DNA of 64,000 nucleotides from Niastella vici (lineage in GTDB: Bacteria > Bacteroidota > Bacteroidia > Chitinophagales > Chitinophagaceae), in NCBI RefSeq assembly GCF_002077945.1, contig NZ_LVYD01000102.1:337998-401997 (forward strand). Direction: 5' to 3'. The position numbers were made by a program, and so were the translations under genes. This document shows, piece by piece, positions 27,723 to 38,100 of the stretch. How positions within the stretch are numbered: the stretch's first letter is position 1; each line of letters opens with the position of its first letter. Under the pieces are notes generated by a model, which did no database searches, was not told where the DNA came from, and saw only the letters and a program-made list of their open reading frames with translations.

Positions 27723-28589
27723 TTAGTTATTCTGCAATTTCAGGTAATCCGCTTTTCGTTCATCGAGTGTTTTATCATACATACTTCTATCGGCAAATAC
27801 TTCCGGGTTATAGGCATCCCCATCTTTTCGCTTATTATGTAACCCGAACTGACTGGCGTGGGAAGCCACCCACAGATCGAATTGTACATTTTTCATCGCG
27901 TCCAGTGTATAGCCAAAATCCCTGTTAATATCGGGATAGCCCGGCATGCCGCTCATTTTTGAACCTGGTAAAATGGTGGGAATATTGGCAATAAGCACGG
28001 TATATGACTTTTTTTCATCTTTCACAGTCAGCAGGTAACTGCACGAACCCTTTGTATGCCCCGGGTGGTGCAACAGCTCCAGCTTCGTTCCACCCAAACT
28101 GATCGTATCGTGGTCTTTTAATAATTTGTCGGCTTTTACCGGCAGGTACAGGGCGCCTTTGCCACCAAAATAGTAATCTGAGTTACTGCCATCTTCCAGC
28201 GCTTTGGCGTCTTTTTCATCAATCCACATTTTGGCTTTAGTTAGTTTCTTTACCTCCGCCATGCCGGCTACGTGATCGAAATGCGCCTGCGTTGTAAGTA
28301 ATATTTTAATATCCGAAAATTTGAACCCTAATTGTTCGATGTTCTTTTTGATCATGGGTACCGATTCGGCCAGGCCTGTATTGATAAGAATATGTCCTTT
28401 GGGCGTTGCGATCAGGTAACAACCCAGGTCGTAGGTGCCCACATAATACAGATTGCCGGCAATGCGGAATGGTTCGGTGGGGTCGCTCCATTCTTTGTTG
28501 TTCATGGGTAAGGGGGCTAATTTCTGCGCATGGATGTCGGTGTGGATTGTCAACAAGAGGAGTACGGGAATAACCAGTTTTTTTATCAT
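27723..28589 (-). CDS. Subclass B3-type metallo-beta-lactamase (GOB-like)
   Basis: This 288-residue exported hydrolase has a signal peptide (about 1-21, ending IHAQ) and the metallo-beta-lactamase fold. The metal motif is QAHFDH: Q101, H103, D105, H106, where most B3 enzymes have HxHxDH. A Gln at the first position is known from the GOB enzymes of Elizabethkingia. Further ligands are H178 in HPGHTKGS and H244 in ASHASQFG. Length and layout (DLGCYLI, LINTGLAES, then the metal site) fit subclass B3. Activity against carbapenems is likely but not proven. It is monocistronic, ending at the bidirectional terminator. Confidence 0.88.
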   Translation of the reverse strand: MIKKLVIPVLLLLTIHTDIHAQKLAPLPMNNKEWSDPTEPFRIAGNLYYVGTYDLGCYLIATPKGHILINTGLAESVPMIKKNIEQLGFKFSDIKILLTTQAHFDHVAGMAEVKKLTKAKMWIDEKDAKALEDGSNSDYYFGGKGALYLPVKADKLLKDHDTISLGGTKLELLHHPGHTKGSCSYLLTVKDEKKSYTVLIANIPTILPGSKMSGMPGYPDINRDFGYTLDAMKNVQFDLWVASHASQFGLHNKRKDGDAYNPEVFADRSMYDKTLDERKADYLKLQNN

Positions 28590-28674
28590 TTGATTAGTGT
28601 TTAACCAGGTTTATCAGGAAAATTTTTCCGACAATAAAAGTAAATGTTCAAATGTAAAAAAGAATTGTAAAATT

Positions 28675-28780
28675 GAAGTAAGAAATAGGAAGTAAGAAGA
28701 GGCCTGTTTTTGGGACTTGCGATTATGGGCGAGGCCGGAAGTCAGGACCCTTCCTACGTTTTACCTCCTACTTCGTATCC
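28675..28780. repeat. Palindromic 7-mer element, copy B
   Basis: The left arm (28675-28702) is built of GAAGTAA-type 7-mers and the right arm (28749-28780) of their reverse complements. The loop contains the core GATTATGGGCGAGGCC (28721-28736), which matches copy C in 13 of 16 positions. It lies downstream of the zincin gene and upstream of the beta-lactamase gene, both on the minus strand. Confidence 0.7.
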
Positions 28781-28825
28781 CTATGTCCTCTGCATTAACA
28801 AATTATCCAGCTATCACTCCGGAAC

Positions 28826-29917
28826 TCACATTCCATCGGCGCGCATCGCCCAAATCATTTTCACATGGCGGAAGGCGTTGGCTTCTGACCATTCATTATC
28901 GTAATTCAATCCATATGGCCAGAAGTGGCCGCCGCCGGTATTGATCACCGCGCTAGGTCCGTCGAAGGAGTGAATGGCATCCACTGCCGTGGTGCCCACA
29001 AATAAACCACCCGAAATATTGGCTGTCCAGCCTGAGGAAAGCCCTACCCCATACGTATGGCCGATCTCATGCATGGCAGTGCGCACAGCCTGGTAGCTGG
29101 CGGTAGGTCCAAACCGGATATTGCCTGTAGTACTTCCATCTGCAGTGGCCACACCGGTATTGTATTCAACCGTAAGGGTGCGGGCCGGCCAGTCGGCGAG
29201 TGCGTTGTAACGGGCACAGGCGTCGTTCATGGCATTGGTAATACGGGTTTGCACATCCGGGGGAACACCGGTGCTGGTGAGCGTCCAGGTTAGCTGTCCG
29301 CTATGGGTAACTTTTAACAGGCCCCATTGCTGGTTTTCGCCGCCCCAGTAAGTCCATTGCGCTACATTGGCGCCGGGTGATTCAGATTGTGCGGCCACAT
29401 CAAGGTCCCTGCCGCTGTTGCGGTTAACAATGCGGTAATACCCATCGCTGGTGGCAATGAATTGCCATTGCTGGTTATCGGCGCCGGAATAATCCAAGAT
29501 ACTTACATTGTCGCCATCGGCTGTGCCACTCTGGTATACTTCCAGTGCGCGGCCGCTTTGTACGCCGATGATGGAATAATAACCGCCCGGAAGTTGGGTA
29601 AGCGTCCAACGTTGGTTGGTGCCGCCGGTTCCACCCCATTGTAATACGTTAGAGCCATTGGCTGTTGCGGCTGAGGCCACATCGAGCACCATACCGCTTT
29701 TGCGGTTCACAATAAGAAAGGTGCCATTGTCCAGGGTTTGTAAAGTTTCTGAAGCGGGCACTCTTGCAGTTACCAGGGGATCTGCTTTTGTAGTACCGGT
29801 AGTTTCCGTGGTTGGGTCTGTGGCAGGTTCTACATTTTTTTTACAACTGCCCAAAAACAATACGGGCGCAAGGAATAATAAGGCAAATATGCGTTGCACA
29901 AGCAATCTGTTTTTCAT
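28826..29917 (-). CDS. Lipoprotein with beta-trefoil lectin and zincin metallopeptidase domain
   Basis: This 363-residue lipoprotein has an SPII signal (FLGSC, Cys25). Residues about 60-205 are three ricin-type beta-trefoil repeats with LDVA and NQQW/NQRW motifs, typical of sugar binding. The C-terminal part (about 208-363) has the zinc motif HEIGHTYG (H283, E284, H287). The third ligand may be H331 in GGGHFWPYG. It is probably a secreted or surface protease targeted to glycan or glycoprotein. The lectin part resembles that of the GH5 enzyme at 54906-56366. It is a single gene; the peptidase family could not be named. Confidence 0.8.
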   Translation of the reverse strand: MKNRLLVQRIFALLFLAPVLFLGSCKKNVEPATDPTTETTGTTKADPLVTARVPASETLQTLDNGTFLIVNRKSGMVLDVASAATANGSNVLQWGGTGGTNQRWTLTQLPGGYYSIIGVQSGRALEVYQSGTADGDNVSILDYSGADNQQWQFIATSDGYYRIVNRNSGRDLDVAAQSESPGANVAQWTYWGGENQQWGLLKVTHSGQLTWTLTSTGVPPDVQTRITNAMNDACARYNALADWPARTLTVEYNTGVATADGSTTGNIRFGPTASYQAVRTAMHEIGHTYGVGLSSGWTANISGGLFVGTTAVDAIHSFDGPSAVINTGGGHFWPYGLNYDNEWSEANAFRHVKMIWAMRADGM

Positions 29918-29957
29918 ACAAGGTTTAATTTTAATAAGTGATTAGTTGTATGAAACG

Positions 29958-29982
29958 TCCATCCCGATGTAATCGGGATGGA
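29958..29982. repeat. TCCCGAT-type intergenic palindrome
   Basis: The arms CATCCCGAT (29960-29968) and ATCGGGATG (29972-29980) are separated by 3 bases. Similar palindromes occur at 30122-30139 and 51129-51146. It is in the promoter region of the zincin gene. Confidence 0.5.
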
Positions 29983-30097
29983 AAGTTCCATCTGGCTAAA
30001 ACAAACAATAAAAAATTTCCCGATGAAAATACAGAGCTGCAAAAACCCGCAATGGGGTGGATTTAATATAAAAAGGGGGGCTATTTAATTATTTTCT

Positions 30098-30171
30098 GAT
30101 TTTGAGATTTAGAGATTTCGGTCCCGATTGCAATCGGGATCAAAATTCCGAAATCTCAAAATATCTAAAAT
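30098..30171. repeat. Nested palindrome supplying the stop codon of the DinB-fold gene
   Basis: The outer arms (30098-30121 and 30148-30171) are GAGATTT-type repeats in inverse orientation. The centre holds a perfect 18-bp palindrome, TCCCGATTGCAATCGGGA (30122-30139). The right arm overlaps the last codon and stop of the DinB-fold gene (stop at 30165-30167). It could also act as a terminator. Confidence 0.6.
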
Positions 30172-30665
30172 GGCGCCGCAGTTTGGCTAACCCAACGGGG
30201 CGCCGCTTCATGTGTACCTTGCCGTAATAACAGGTTCAACTGTGCGGTATGATGTTGTACATGACGCATGTTGTATAAAAGCATTTCGAAAAGGCTGTAA
30301 TCTTTGAATTCACTTATAAAACGTTTTGTTGACAGTTCACCGAACGTACACCTCGTAAGTTGATCACGTAATTTTCCGCGTACATACTGGCAATAGGCCA
30401 GCAACTCCTGTTTTTCGTATATCCGTTCGGGCATGCCGTCCTCCTCGAAATCGGTTTTTGTAAAAGGGGCCGGCGGCATAAAGTCTTTTTCCATGGGCGT
30501 TTCATCGCTCAGGTAATAATCTGTCCAGAACAGGGTATGAAATCCCAGATACCAAAAATTTGCGTCGTTCTGCCACAGGTTACCGGGGCAGGCGGTCAAT
30601 GCATTTTCCAGCATGTCGATGGCTGCGCCGAATTGTTGCCACAACTGGAGATTTAATGATTCCAT
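30165..30665 (-). CDS. DinB/YfiT-fold family protein
   Basis: This 166-residue cytoplasmic protein resembles the DinB_2 four-helix metal-binding family, often thiol transferases or proteins of unknown role. Candidate metal ligands are H43 in LGFHTLFW and H135/H139 in MRHVQHHTAQLN. It has no signal peptide. The gene stands alone between the zincin gene and a divergent outer membrane receptor. Its last codons lie in an intergenic palindrome. Confidence 0.8.
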   Translation of the reverse strand: MESLNLQLWQQFGAAIDMLENALTACPGNLWQNDANFWYLGFHTLFWTDYYLSDETPMEKDFMPPAPFTKTDFEEDGMPERIYEKQELLAYCQYVRGKLRDQLTRCTFGELSTKRFISEFKDYSLFEMLLYNMRHVQHHTAQLNLLLRQGTHEAAPRWVSQTAAPF

Positions 30666-30816
30666 AAAACAAATATAATGTTGCCGCTAAAGGTTACAAA
30701 CAGGCATATTGAAGTTATAAAAAAAACGCCGCTCATCACATAAATACAAAATCTACGAACATTTTCGTTAATCTTGTGCCGTATTATACCAACCAACCTT
30801 CAGCAATTAAACAGCC

Positions 30817-33252
30817 ATGAAAAATTTGATCCTTTTGATCATTTTGCCCGTAACCCTTTGCATTATACCCGGGCGCCTGTTTGCACAAACTAACTTAAAG
30901 TTATCAGGATCCGTATCCGACAGCAGCAAACCCCTAACTTTCGCCACCATACGCCTTTTCAAAATAAATAATACGAAACCCCTGCAAACTGTTTTAACGA
31001 ATGAGCAGGGACGGTTTGAACTCAACAAACCAGATACAGGTCAGTATGTGCTGTCTTTCACCCATACCGGCTATGCCGAAAAAAAGGTCAATATTACAGT
31101 TACAACAGCAACGGAAAATCTCCAGGTCGATCCGGTCCTTTTAACCAAATCATCAGGCACCCTGAAAGAAGTGGTGGTAACAGGCAAGCGCCCGTTGGTA
31201 GAACAGTCGGATGATAAAACCGTGTTGAACGTGGAAGATGATCCGGCCAACAAAACAGAGACCGCCATCGATATTCTGCGAAAGACGCCATTCATTACAA
31301 TAGATGGAGACGATAATATTAAGGTGAACGGAAAAGAGAACTTCAAGGTATTGCTCAATGGCCGCGAAACTGCCATGTTCGCCCGTAATATCAAGGAAGC
31401 GCTGCGCGGATTTCCCGGCACGCTCATTTCAAAAATAGAAGTGATCACCACTCCTTCCGCCAAATACGACGGCGAGGGCATCGGCGGACTTATCAATATT
31501 ATCACCAGGAAAAAGGTAGCCGGTTATAATGGTACCATTTCAACTTTTAACAGAACCAGTGACCACATAAATAATTACTCCATTAATGGTAACGCAAAGC
31601 TGGGCAAATTCGGGCTCAGCGTTTTTGGGAACGCAGGCTGGCAGGCCCCCACCTTACAGCACAATACCAATATTACCATTCCCACCTCGAAAAACATTTA
31701 TACCAAAAGATCACTGGATGGCGCACAAAAGTACAGTGAGACCTGGAACTTTGGCAATGCCGAACTAAGTTATGAAATGGATAGCCTGAATACGATCAGC
31801 GCCTATCTGAATACAGATAGCTGGTCGAGCAAATCGATCAGCGACCAAACCATCACAACCGATTTTACGGCCGCCCCTTCCACCGTGAGCTATTACAACC
31901 TTGATAACAGAAGTAATAATCCCGGGTTGAATGTGGGCAGTGATTATATTAGAAAATTCAGGAATAATAAAGAAAGGGAATTCAGCCTGCGTTTCCTGGG
32001 CGAGTTCGGCAAACAGGATAACAAATTGAACAGCTTTCAGGATAATCCCGGTACCGACCGCTATCTGAACAATAACAGTTACGCCATCAACGACCAGTAC
32101 ACCATCCAGGCCGATAATATTATTCCACTTACAAAAACAACGAAGATCGAAGGCGGATTGAAAGCCATATTACGCCGTGCCAGCAGCGATTATGAAAGTC
32201 TTATTAAATATAATGCGGGGGAAGCATTTAAGCCCAATGCGGCCAACACCGATCATTTTAAATATGCCCAGGATGTACTTAGCGCTTACAGCATGTACAG
32301 CTTTAAATTTAAAAATTCCAGCTTCCGGATCGGCGCCCGGGTTGAATATACCAATGTGAAAGGCGATTTTATTGTTTCAAAGACATTTGTAAGGAACAAC
32401 TACACTACCCTGCTGCCCAATGTTCAATACACCAACAAATTGAATAAACTCACCACCCTGGTGGTTTCCTATACAAAAAGATTGCAACGGCCTTATATCT
32501 GGGACCTCAACCCCTTTGTGAACAATAATGATTCCCTGAACATTACAACCGGTAATCCTGATCTGGGGCCGCAAACCCAGCACGCGGTTTCCACCCAATT
32601 ACGGTATGGTAATGGCAATACCTTTGCCGGCATCAACCTCGAAGGAAGTTACAGCGGTAACAAGATCATGCGGTATTCCTCCTTCGATCAGCAAACCGGC
32701 ATTACCACCACCACCAGCCTCAACATCGGGAAAGAATATCAATGGAGCGTGGGCTTTAACTTCAGCACGAAGATCACACCTAAATGGAATGTATACGCCA
32801 ACGGATCGCTCCGGTACAACAAGGTTACCAATAAGGCCGATGCATCGCAAGCCAACAGCGGGCTGGGCAGCAATTTTAACTTCAACACCAGTTACAAATT
32901 CACCGATAAATTCACCGTAAGCACTTATTTTGGCTTTTTTCAGGAACCGCGTTCACTTCAAACTACCTACCCCTTCAACCCCTGGCACAATGTGGCATTT
33001 AACTACAAGATCTTTAATGACAAACTCCTGATCTCATTGCGGGCGGTGAACTATTATGAAAAAGACCGGGCCTTCAAAAACATCACCCAGGACGAAAACT
33101 TTTACAACACGAATTCCATAACACGGCCCCGGCGTGCCGGTGTATTGTCACTTACCTGGAATTTTGGTAAGCTCACCGAGAACGTTTCGAAAAAGAAAGG
33201 CGTGAATAACGATGATATCCTTAATAAACCGGCATCAGGAGCGGGTAATTAA
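30817..33252 (+). CDS. Outer membrane beta-barrel receptor with carboxypeptidase-regulatory-like domain
   Basis: This 811-residue protein has a signal peptide (about 1-24), a carboxypeptidase-regulatory-like domain (about 26-115) and a plug-like segment (LKEVVVTGKRPLVEQSDDKT, GGLINIITRKK). A C-terminal barrel of the outer-membrane-barrel family 3 type follows, with TKRLQRPYIWDLNPF and TGNPDLGPQ. It differs from SusC proteins in length and plug motifs and has no SusD partner. The ligand is unknown. It is a single gene preceded by a weak -7-like TAATCTTG at 30769-30776. Confidence 0.88.
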   Translation: MKNLILLIILPVTLCIIPGRLFAQTNLKLSGSVSDSSKPLTFATIRLFKINNTKPLQTVLTNEQGRFELNKPDTGQYVLSFTHTGYAEKKVNITVTTATENLQVDPVLLTKSSGTLKEVVVTGKRPLVEQSDDKTVLNVEDDPANKTETAIDILRKTPFITIDGDDNIKVNGKENFKVLLNGRETAMFARNIKEALRGFPGTLISKIEVITTPSAKYDGEGIGGLINIITRKKVAGYNGTISTFNRTSDHINNYSINGNAKLGKFGLSVFGNAGWQAPTLQHNTNITIPTSKNIYTKRSLDGAQKYSETWNFGNAELSYEMDSLNTISAYLNTDSWSSKSISDQTITTDFTAAPSTVSYYNLDNRSNNPGLNVGSDYIRKFRNNKEREFSLRFLGEFGKQDNKLNSFQDNPGTDRYLNNNSYAINDQYTIQADNIIPLTKTTKIEGGLKAILRRASSDYESLIKYNAGEAFKPNAANTDHFKYAQDVLSAYSMYSFKFKNSSFRIGARVEYTNVKGDFIVSKTFVRNNYTTLLPNVQYTNKLNKLTTLVVSYTKRLQRPYIWDLNPFVNNNDSLNITTGNPDLGPQTQHAVSTQLRYGNGNTFAGINLEGSYSGNKIMRYSSFDQQTGITTTTSLNIGKEYQWSVGFNFSTKITPKWNVYANGSLRYNKVTNKADASQANSGLGSNFNFNTSYKFTDKFTVSTYFGFFQEPRSLQTTYPFNPWHNVAFNYKIFNDKLLISLRAVNYYEKDRAFKNITQDENFYNTNSITRPRRAGVLSLTWNFGKLTENVSKKKGVNNDDILNKPASGAGN

Positions 33253-33470
33253 CCCGGGCTGAACAAATTAATAATTAATCTATAGATAACTTGAGCGGGT
33301 ATAACTCACCAATTTCCCTGCTGAACGTTTTTAGCAATAGGATATATGCCCTTTTCATTGGTGATTAACAAGTGAATAACAAAACGATAACGCTTCCGAA
33401 TTAAACGTCTCATGCATTGGATATGAATCAATTATAGTCGATTGTTACATAAGAGCTCGAGTTGGCACCA

Positions 33471-33501
33471 TTTCGTTCCTCTTAAAGATTTATTAGTTTT
33501 G
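33471..33501 (+). promoter_or_regulatory. Promoter with perfect -7 box close to the start codon
   Basis: TAGTTTTG (33494-33501) matches TAnnTTTG exactly, with TTTCG at 33471 as a weak -33 element 18 bases upstream. The ATG of the next gene lies only 8 bp downstream, so the mRNA would be leaderless or have a very short leader. Confidence 0.45.
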
Positions 33502-33508
33502 CAACCGA

Positions 33509-33886
33509 ATGAGAGTAGTCGTTTTTTTCGTGTGCATTTGTTATCTGCTGCTTGGCGGGTACAACTACCTGTATACAGGTAGTCATCCTAATGCCTACCC
33601 GCCTGAGCTGCATTTCGAAAAAAGCGCTACCAAATTCACCGATAAAAAACAGGGTTATCCTGTTGTTAGGGAAACTTCGGCTGATGGCGCCGCCTACATC
33701 ATTCCCGAAATTGAGGAGGATTATACCAATAATTTATCGGCCAGGAAATTTAAAGCGGCAAGTAATTTTTACGACTTTTCAGATTCATTTGTATTAATAC
33801 ATCATTACAGCCGCTTTAAGTCAACGCGGCCATATTATAAACTTTTAACCAGCAAATACATCACGCAAAGGGTTTTAAGGATTTGA
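33509..33886 (+). CDS. Hypothetical small exported protein
   Basis: I do not recognise this 125-residue protein. The N-terminus (MRVVVFFVCICYLLLGGYNY) is a hydrophobic signal or anchor. The rest is soluble and rich in Lys, Tyr and Ser, with many aromatic residues near the C-terminus (FVLIHHYSRF, RPYYKLL). No operon partner is evident: the efflux operon starts 178 bp later. Confidence 0.6.
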   Translation: MRVVVFFVCICYLLLGGYNYLYTGSHPNAYPPELHFEKSATKFTDKKQGYPVVRETSADGAAYIIPEIEEDYTNNLSARKFKAASNFYDFSDSFVLIHHYSRFKSTRPYYKLLTSKYITQRVLRI

Positions 33887-34063
33887 TCCGGAATTTTGCG
33901 CCGGTACCCTTAAGAGTTCCTTCTATTGCTAACCTGTTGGATGTATATTTTACAATTATCCCCTTCAGTTTGAAATTACCCAGATTGAACTCTGGATGCT
34001 GGTGACCTTTATCGAATACCCCCGGATCTTAAGCCTCCATTTGCACAACACCATTTATTAGTC

Positions 34064-35146
34064 ATGAAGAGAGTTGTTTTGTCCACCAGCTTGCTGGCAT
34101 TGTTATTCGCCACAAGTTGTAAATCCACCAAAGAAGAAAAAGAAGAAGAAACTGGTAAGTACATTGCTACCAGCCCTGTTAAAATGGATACGTCCTTTAC
34201 CAAGGACTATGTTTCGCAGATCAGGTCTGTCAGGAACATCGAGATCAGGGCGCAGGAAAAAGGTTTCCTTCAAAACATTTATGTCGATGAAGGCCAGTTT
34301 GTAAAGGCCGGACAGTTGTTGTTCAAGATCATGCCCAAAATTTATGAAGCGGAATTGCTGAAGGCAGAAGCCGAAGCCAAGGCCGCTGAAATAGAATTGC
34401 AGAACACATCTGCTTTGGCCGAAAAAAATGTGGTCTCAAAAAATGAACAGGCCATTGCCCAGGCTAAGGTCGATCAGGCAAAAGCCGAAATGGCGCTGGC
34501 AAAATTGCACCTGTCGTTCACCGATATCAGGGCCCCGTTCGATGGCACCATCGACCGCATCCCCAAAAAACTGGGCAGCCTTATCGATGAAGGCGAACTG
34601 CTCACCAGCCTCTCAGACAACAGTGAGATGTTCGTTTACTTCAACGTTTCCGAACCCGAATACCTCGAGTATAAGGCTAATGGTAAAGGCACCGGCAACA
34701 AGGTGAATTTGTTACTGGCAAATGGCCAAAAGCTCAAATATTCCGGTGTAGTTGAAACAATTGAAAGTGAGTTCGATAACGAGACCGGCAATATTGCCTT
34801 CCGCGCAAAATTCCCCAACCCCGACCGGTTATTGAAACATGGCGAAACGGGTAAGGTGCTCATGACCGTTCCCGTTCACCAGGCATTGATCATTCCGCAG
34901 AAAGCCACTTACGAAATACAGGACAAGAAGTATGTTTTTGTAATAGATAAAAACAATGTTGTGAAATCAAGGAACATCACCATAACCGGTGAGTTGGCCG
35001 ACCTGTATGTAGTGGCCAGTGGTTTGGCTGAAGATGATAAGATATTGTTGGAAGGTGTTCAGAAAGTAAAAGATGACGATAAGATCGCCTTCGAATTTGA
35101 GAAACCAGAAGAAGTAATTCATCACCTGCGGTTGAAAGCAGAATAG
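34064..35146 (+). CDS. RND efflux periplasmic adaptor (membrane fusion protein)
   Basis: This 360-residue adaptor lipoprotein has an SPII signal (FATSCKS, Cys19). It links the inner membrane pump to the outer membrane channel. The lipoyl/barrel-sandwich halves are visible (GFLQNIYVDEGQFVKAGQLL and FTDIRAPFDGTIDRI), with an alpha-helical hairpin between them (EAELLKAEAEAKAAEIEL) and beta-barrel and membrane-proximal domains after it. It is the first gene of a three-gene operon with 25 bp to the pump gene. Substrate cannot be read from sequence. Confidence 0.95.
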   Translation: MKRVVLSTSLLALLFATSCKSTKEEKEEETGKYIATSPVKMDTSFTKDYVSQIRSVRNIEIRAQEKGFLQNIYVDEGQFVKAGQLLFKIMPKIYEAELLKAEAEAKAAEIELQNTSALAEKNVVSKNEQAIAQAKVDQAKAEMALAKLHLSFTDIRAPFDGTIDRIPKKLGSLIDEGELLTSLSDNSEMFVYFNVSEPEYLEYKANGKGTGNKVNLLLANGQKLKYSGVVETIESEFDNETGNIAFRAKFPNPDRLLKHGETGKVLMTVPVHQALIIPQKATYEIQDKKYVFVIDKNNVVKSRNITITGELADLYVVASGLAEDDKILLEGVQKVKDDDKIAFEFEKPEEVIHHLRLKAE

Positions 35147-35171
35147 TTATTCAATATCTAAAGTGTAGTCA

Positions 35172-38100
35172 ATGTTTAATAAGTTTATACAAAGACCGGT
35201 CCTATCTATAGTTATCTCCCTTATCATCGTTTTCCTGGGGGTACTGGCCATTACGGGCTTACCGGTAACACAATTCCCATCCATTTCACCACCAAAGGTT
35301 AACGTTATTGCAGAATATCCGGGCGCGAACGGTGATCTGATGATCAAATCGGTGATCATTCCGCTCGAAAGGGCCATCAATGGCGTTCCGGGCATGAAAT
35401 ACATAGCCTCCAATGCGGGTAACGATGGTGAAGCAGAAATAAACGTAGTATTTAACCTGGGTACCGACCCTAACCAGGCATCGTTAAACGTTCAAAACAG
35501 GGTTGCGTCGGTGGTGAATAAACTGCCGCCGCTGGTTGTGCGCGAAGGGGTAAAGATCTCCCGTCAGGAATCGAACATGCTTATGTACATCAACCTGTAC
35601 AGCAACGATCCGAACGCAGACCAGAAATTCCTTTTCAACTTTGCCGATATCAACCTGCTGCCTGAATTAAAGCGGATTGACGGGGTTGGATTTGCCGACA
35701 TTCTTGGTAACCGCGAATATGCCATGCGTATCTGGTTAAAGCCCGACCGCATGCTGGCGTACAAGATCTCGGCCGATGAAGTGATGAAAGCACTTGATGA
35801 GCAAAGCCTCGAAGCATCACCCGGTAAAACCGGTGAAAGTTCGGGTAAAAGGTCGCAATCATTTGAATATGTACTGAAGTATACCGGAAGGTTCCATACG
35901 AAAGAGCAATACGAAAATGTTATTTTAAGGTCCAGTGCCGATGGTGAGCTTCTTCGGCTGAAAGACGTGGCAGATGTGGAGTTCGGCAGCTCGATGTACG
36001 ATATTTATTCTACCCTGAACGGAAAATCTTCAGCCGCCATCGTATTGAAACAGTCGTACGGCAGTAATGCCAGCCAGGTTATCGAGAACGTGAAGGCGAA
36101 GCTGAAAGAGATCAAGGCCAACCAATTCCCCAAAGGAATGGATTATGAGATCAGTTATGACGTTTCCAAATTCCTGGATGCCTCTATTGAAAAAGTAGTG
36201 CACACCCTGGTGGAGGCGTTCATCCTGGTAGGTATTGTGGTATTCCTGTTCCTGGGCGACTGGCGCTCCACCCTCATCCCGGCCATGGCCGTACCGGTTT
36301 CATTGATCGGAACATTCGTATTCATGCAGTTCTTCGGCATTACGCTGAACCTGATCACGCTGTTTGCCCTGGTAATGGCGATCGGTGTGGTGGTCGACGA
36401 TGCCATTGTGGTAATTGAAGCGGTGCACGCCAAAATGGAAGAGGAACATCTCTCGGCCATGAAGGCAACGAAGAAAGCGATGCATGAGATCAGTGGCGCC
36501 ATCATTGCCATCACCTTCCTGATGGCATCGGTATTTATTCCGGTGGCGTTCATGAGTGGCCCGGTGGGTATCTTTTACCGGCAGTTCTCCATCACCATGG
36601 CAACTGCGATCATTTTGTCGGGTGTGGTAGCGCTTACGCTTACACCGGCGCTGTGCGCCATGATCCTGAAGAATAATCATGGAAAGCCCAAAAAGAAAAA
36701 CCCCGTAGATAAATTCCTGGCAGGCTTTAATAATACGTTCAACCGCGGTCAGGGCAAGTATATGCAAATACTGGGCGGTATCGTTAACAGAAGGCTGGTC
36801 ACCTTTCTGGTACTGGGCGCTTTCTGTGCCGGAACCTGGTTCCTGAATAAAAGTGTTCCTTCGGGCTTTATCCCGAATGAAGACCAGGGTATGTTCTATG
36901 CCGTAATTCAAACCCCGCCGGGATCATCACTGGAAAGAACAAATGAAATTGCTGAAAGGCTGCAGAAGATTGCCGAAGGCATTGAAGGCGTATCGTCCGT
37001 TTCATCCATGGCGGGTTATGAGATCCTTACAGAAGGTACCGGATCCAATTCCGGATCGTGCCTCATCAACCTGAAAAGCTGGGAAGACCGGAAGCACTCT
37101 GTACAGGAGATCATAAAGGAGCTGGAAGAGAAATCAAAAGATATTTCGGGCGCTAACATTGAGTTCTTTCAGCCACCAGCGGTTCCCGGCTATGGCGCAG
37201 CAGGCGGTTTCGAATTACGCCTGCTCGACAGATCAGGAACAAATGGCAATAAAAAGATGGAAGAGGTAAGCAATGAATTTGTAAAAGAATTGAGTAAGCG
37301 TAAAGAGCTAACCTCGGTCTTCAGCTTTTTCAGCGCCAGCTTCCCTCAGTATATGTTGAGTGTTGACAATGACATTGCCCAGCAAAAAGGCATCACCATC
37401 GATAATGCCATGAACACGCTTTCTACCCTGGTAGGAAGTAACTATGAGATCAGCTTTATTGAATTTGGCCGTCAGTACAAGGTGATCATACAGGCAGCGC
37501 CGCAATACCGCGCCCTGCCCGAAGACATCCTGAAACTGTATGTGAAGAATAATAAAGATGAGATGGTGCCCTTCTCGGCATTCATGAAAATGGATAAAGT
37601 GTATGGCCTGTCGGAGAATAACAGGCATAACATGTACAATTGTTCGCAGATCAGCGGTTCGGCCGCACCCGGCTATAGTAGTGGTACAGCCATTAAGGTT
37701 ATTACCGAGGTGGCGCAAAAAACCTTGCCCAGAGGATTTGGGATCGACTGGGCCGGTATTTCGAAAGACGAGGTGTCGCAGGGTAACCAGGCCATTTATA
37801 TCTTCCTGATCTGTCTTGGCTTCGTTTACCTGATCCTCTCTGCCCAGTATGAAAGTTTTATTCTGCCGTTAGCGGTGATCCTGTCCCTGCCTCCTGGTAT
37901 TTTCGGCGCCTTCTTTTTCATTAAGACACTGGGCCTCGAAAACAACATCTATGCACAGGTGGCAATGGTAATGTTGATCGGTTTGCTGGGTAAGAACGCG
38001 GTGTTGATCGTGGAGTTTGCCGTACAACGGCACAGCCAGGGCGCCAGTGTATTAAAAGCGGCCATGGAAGGCGCCAGGGTGCGGTTCCGCCCTATCCTCA

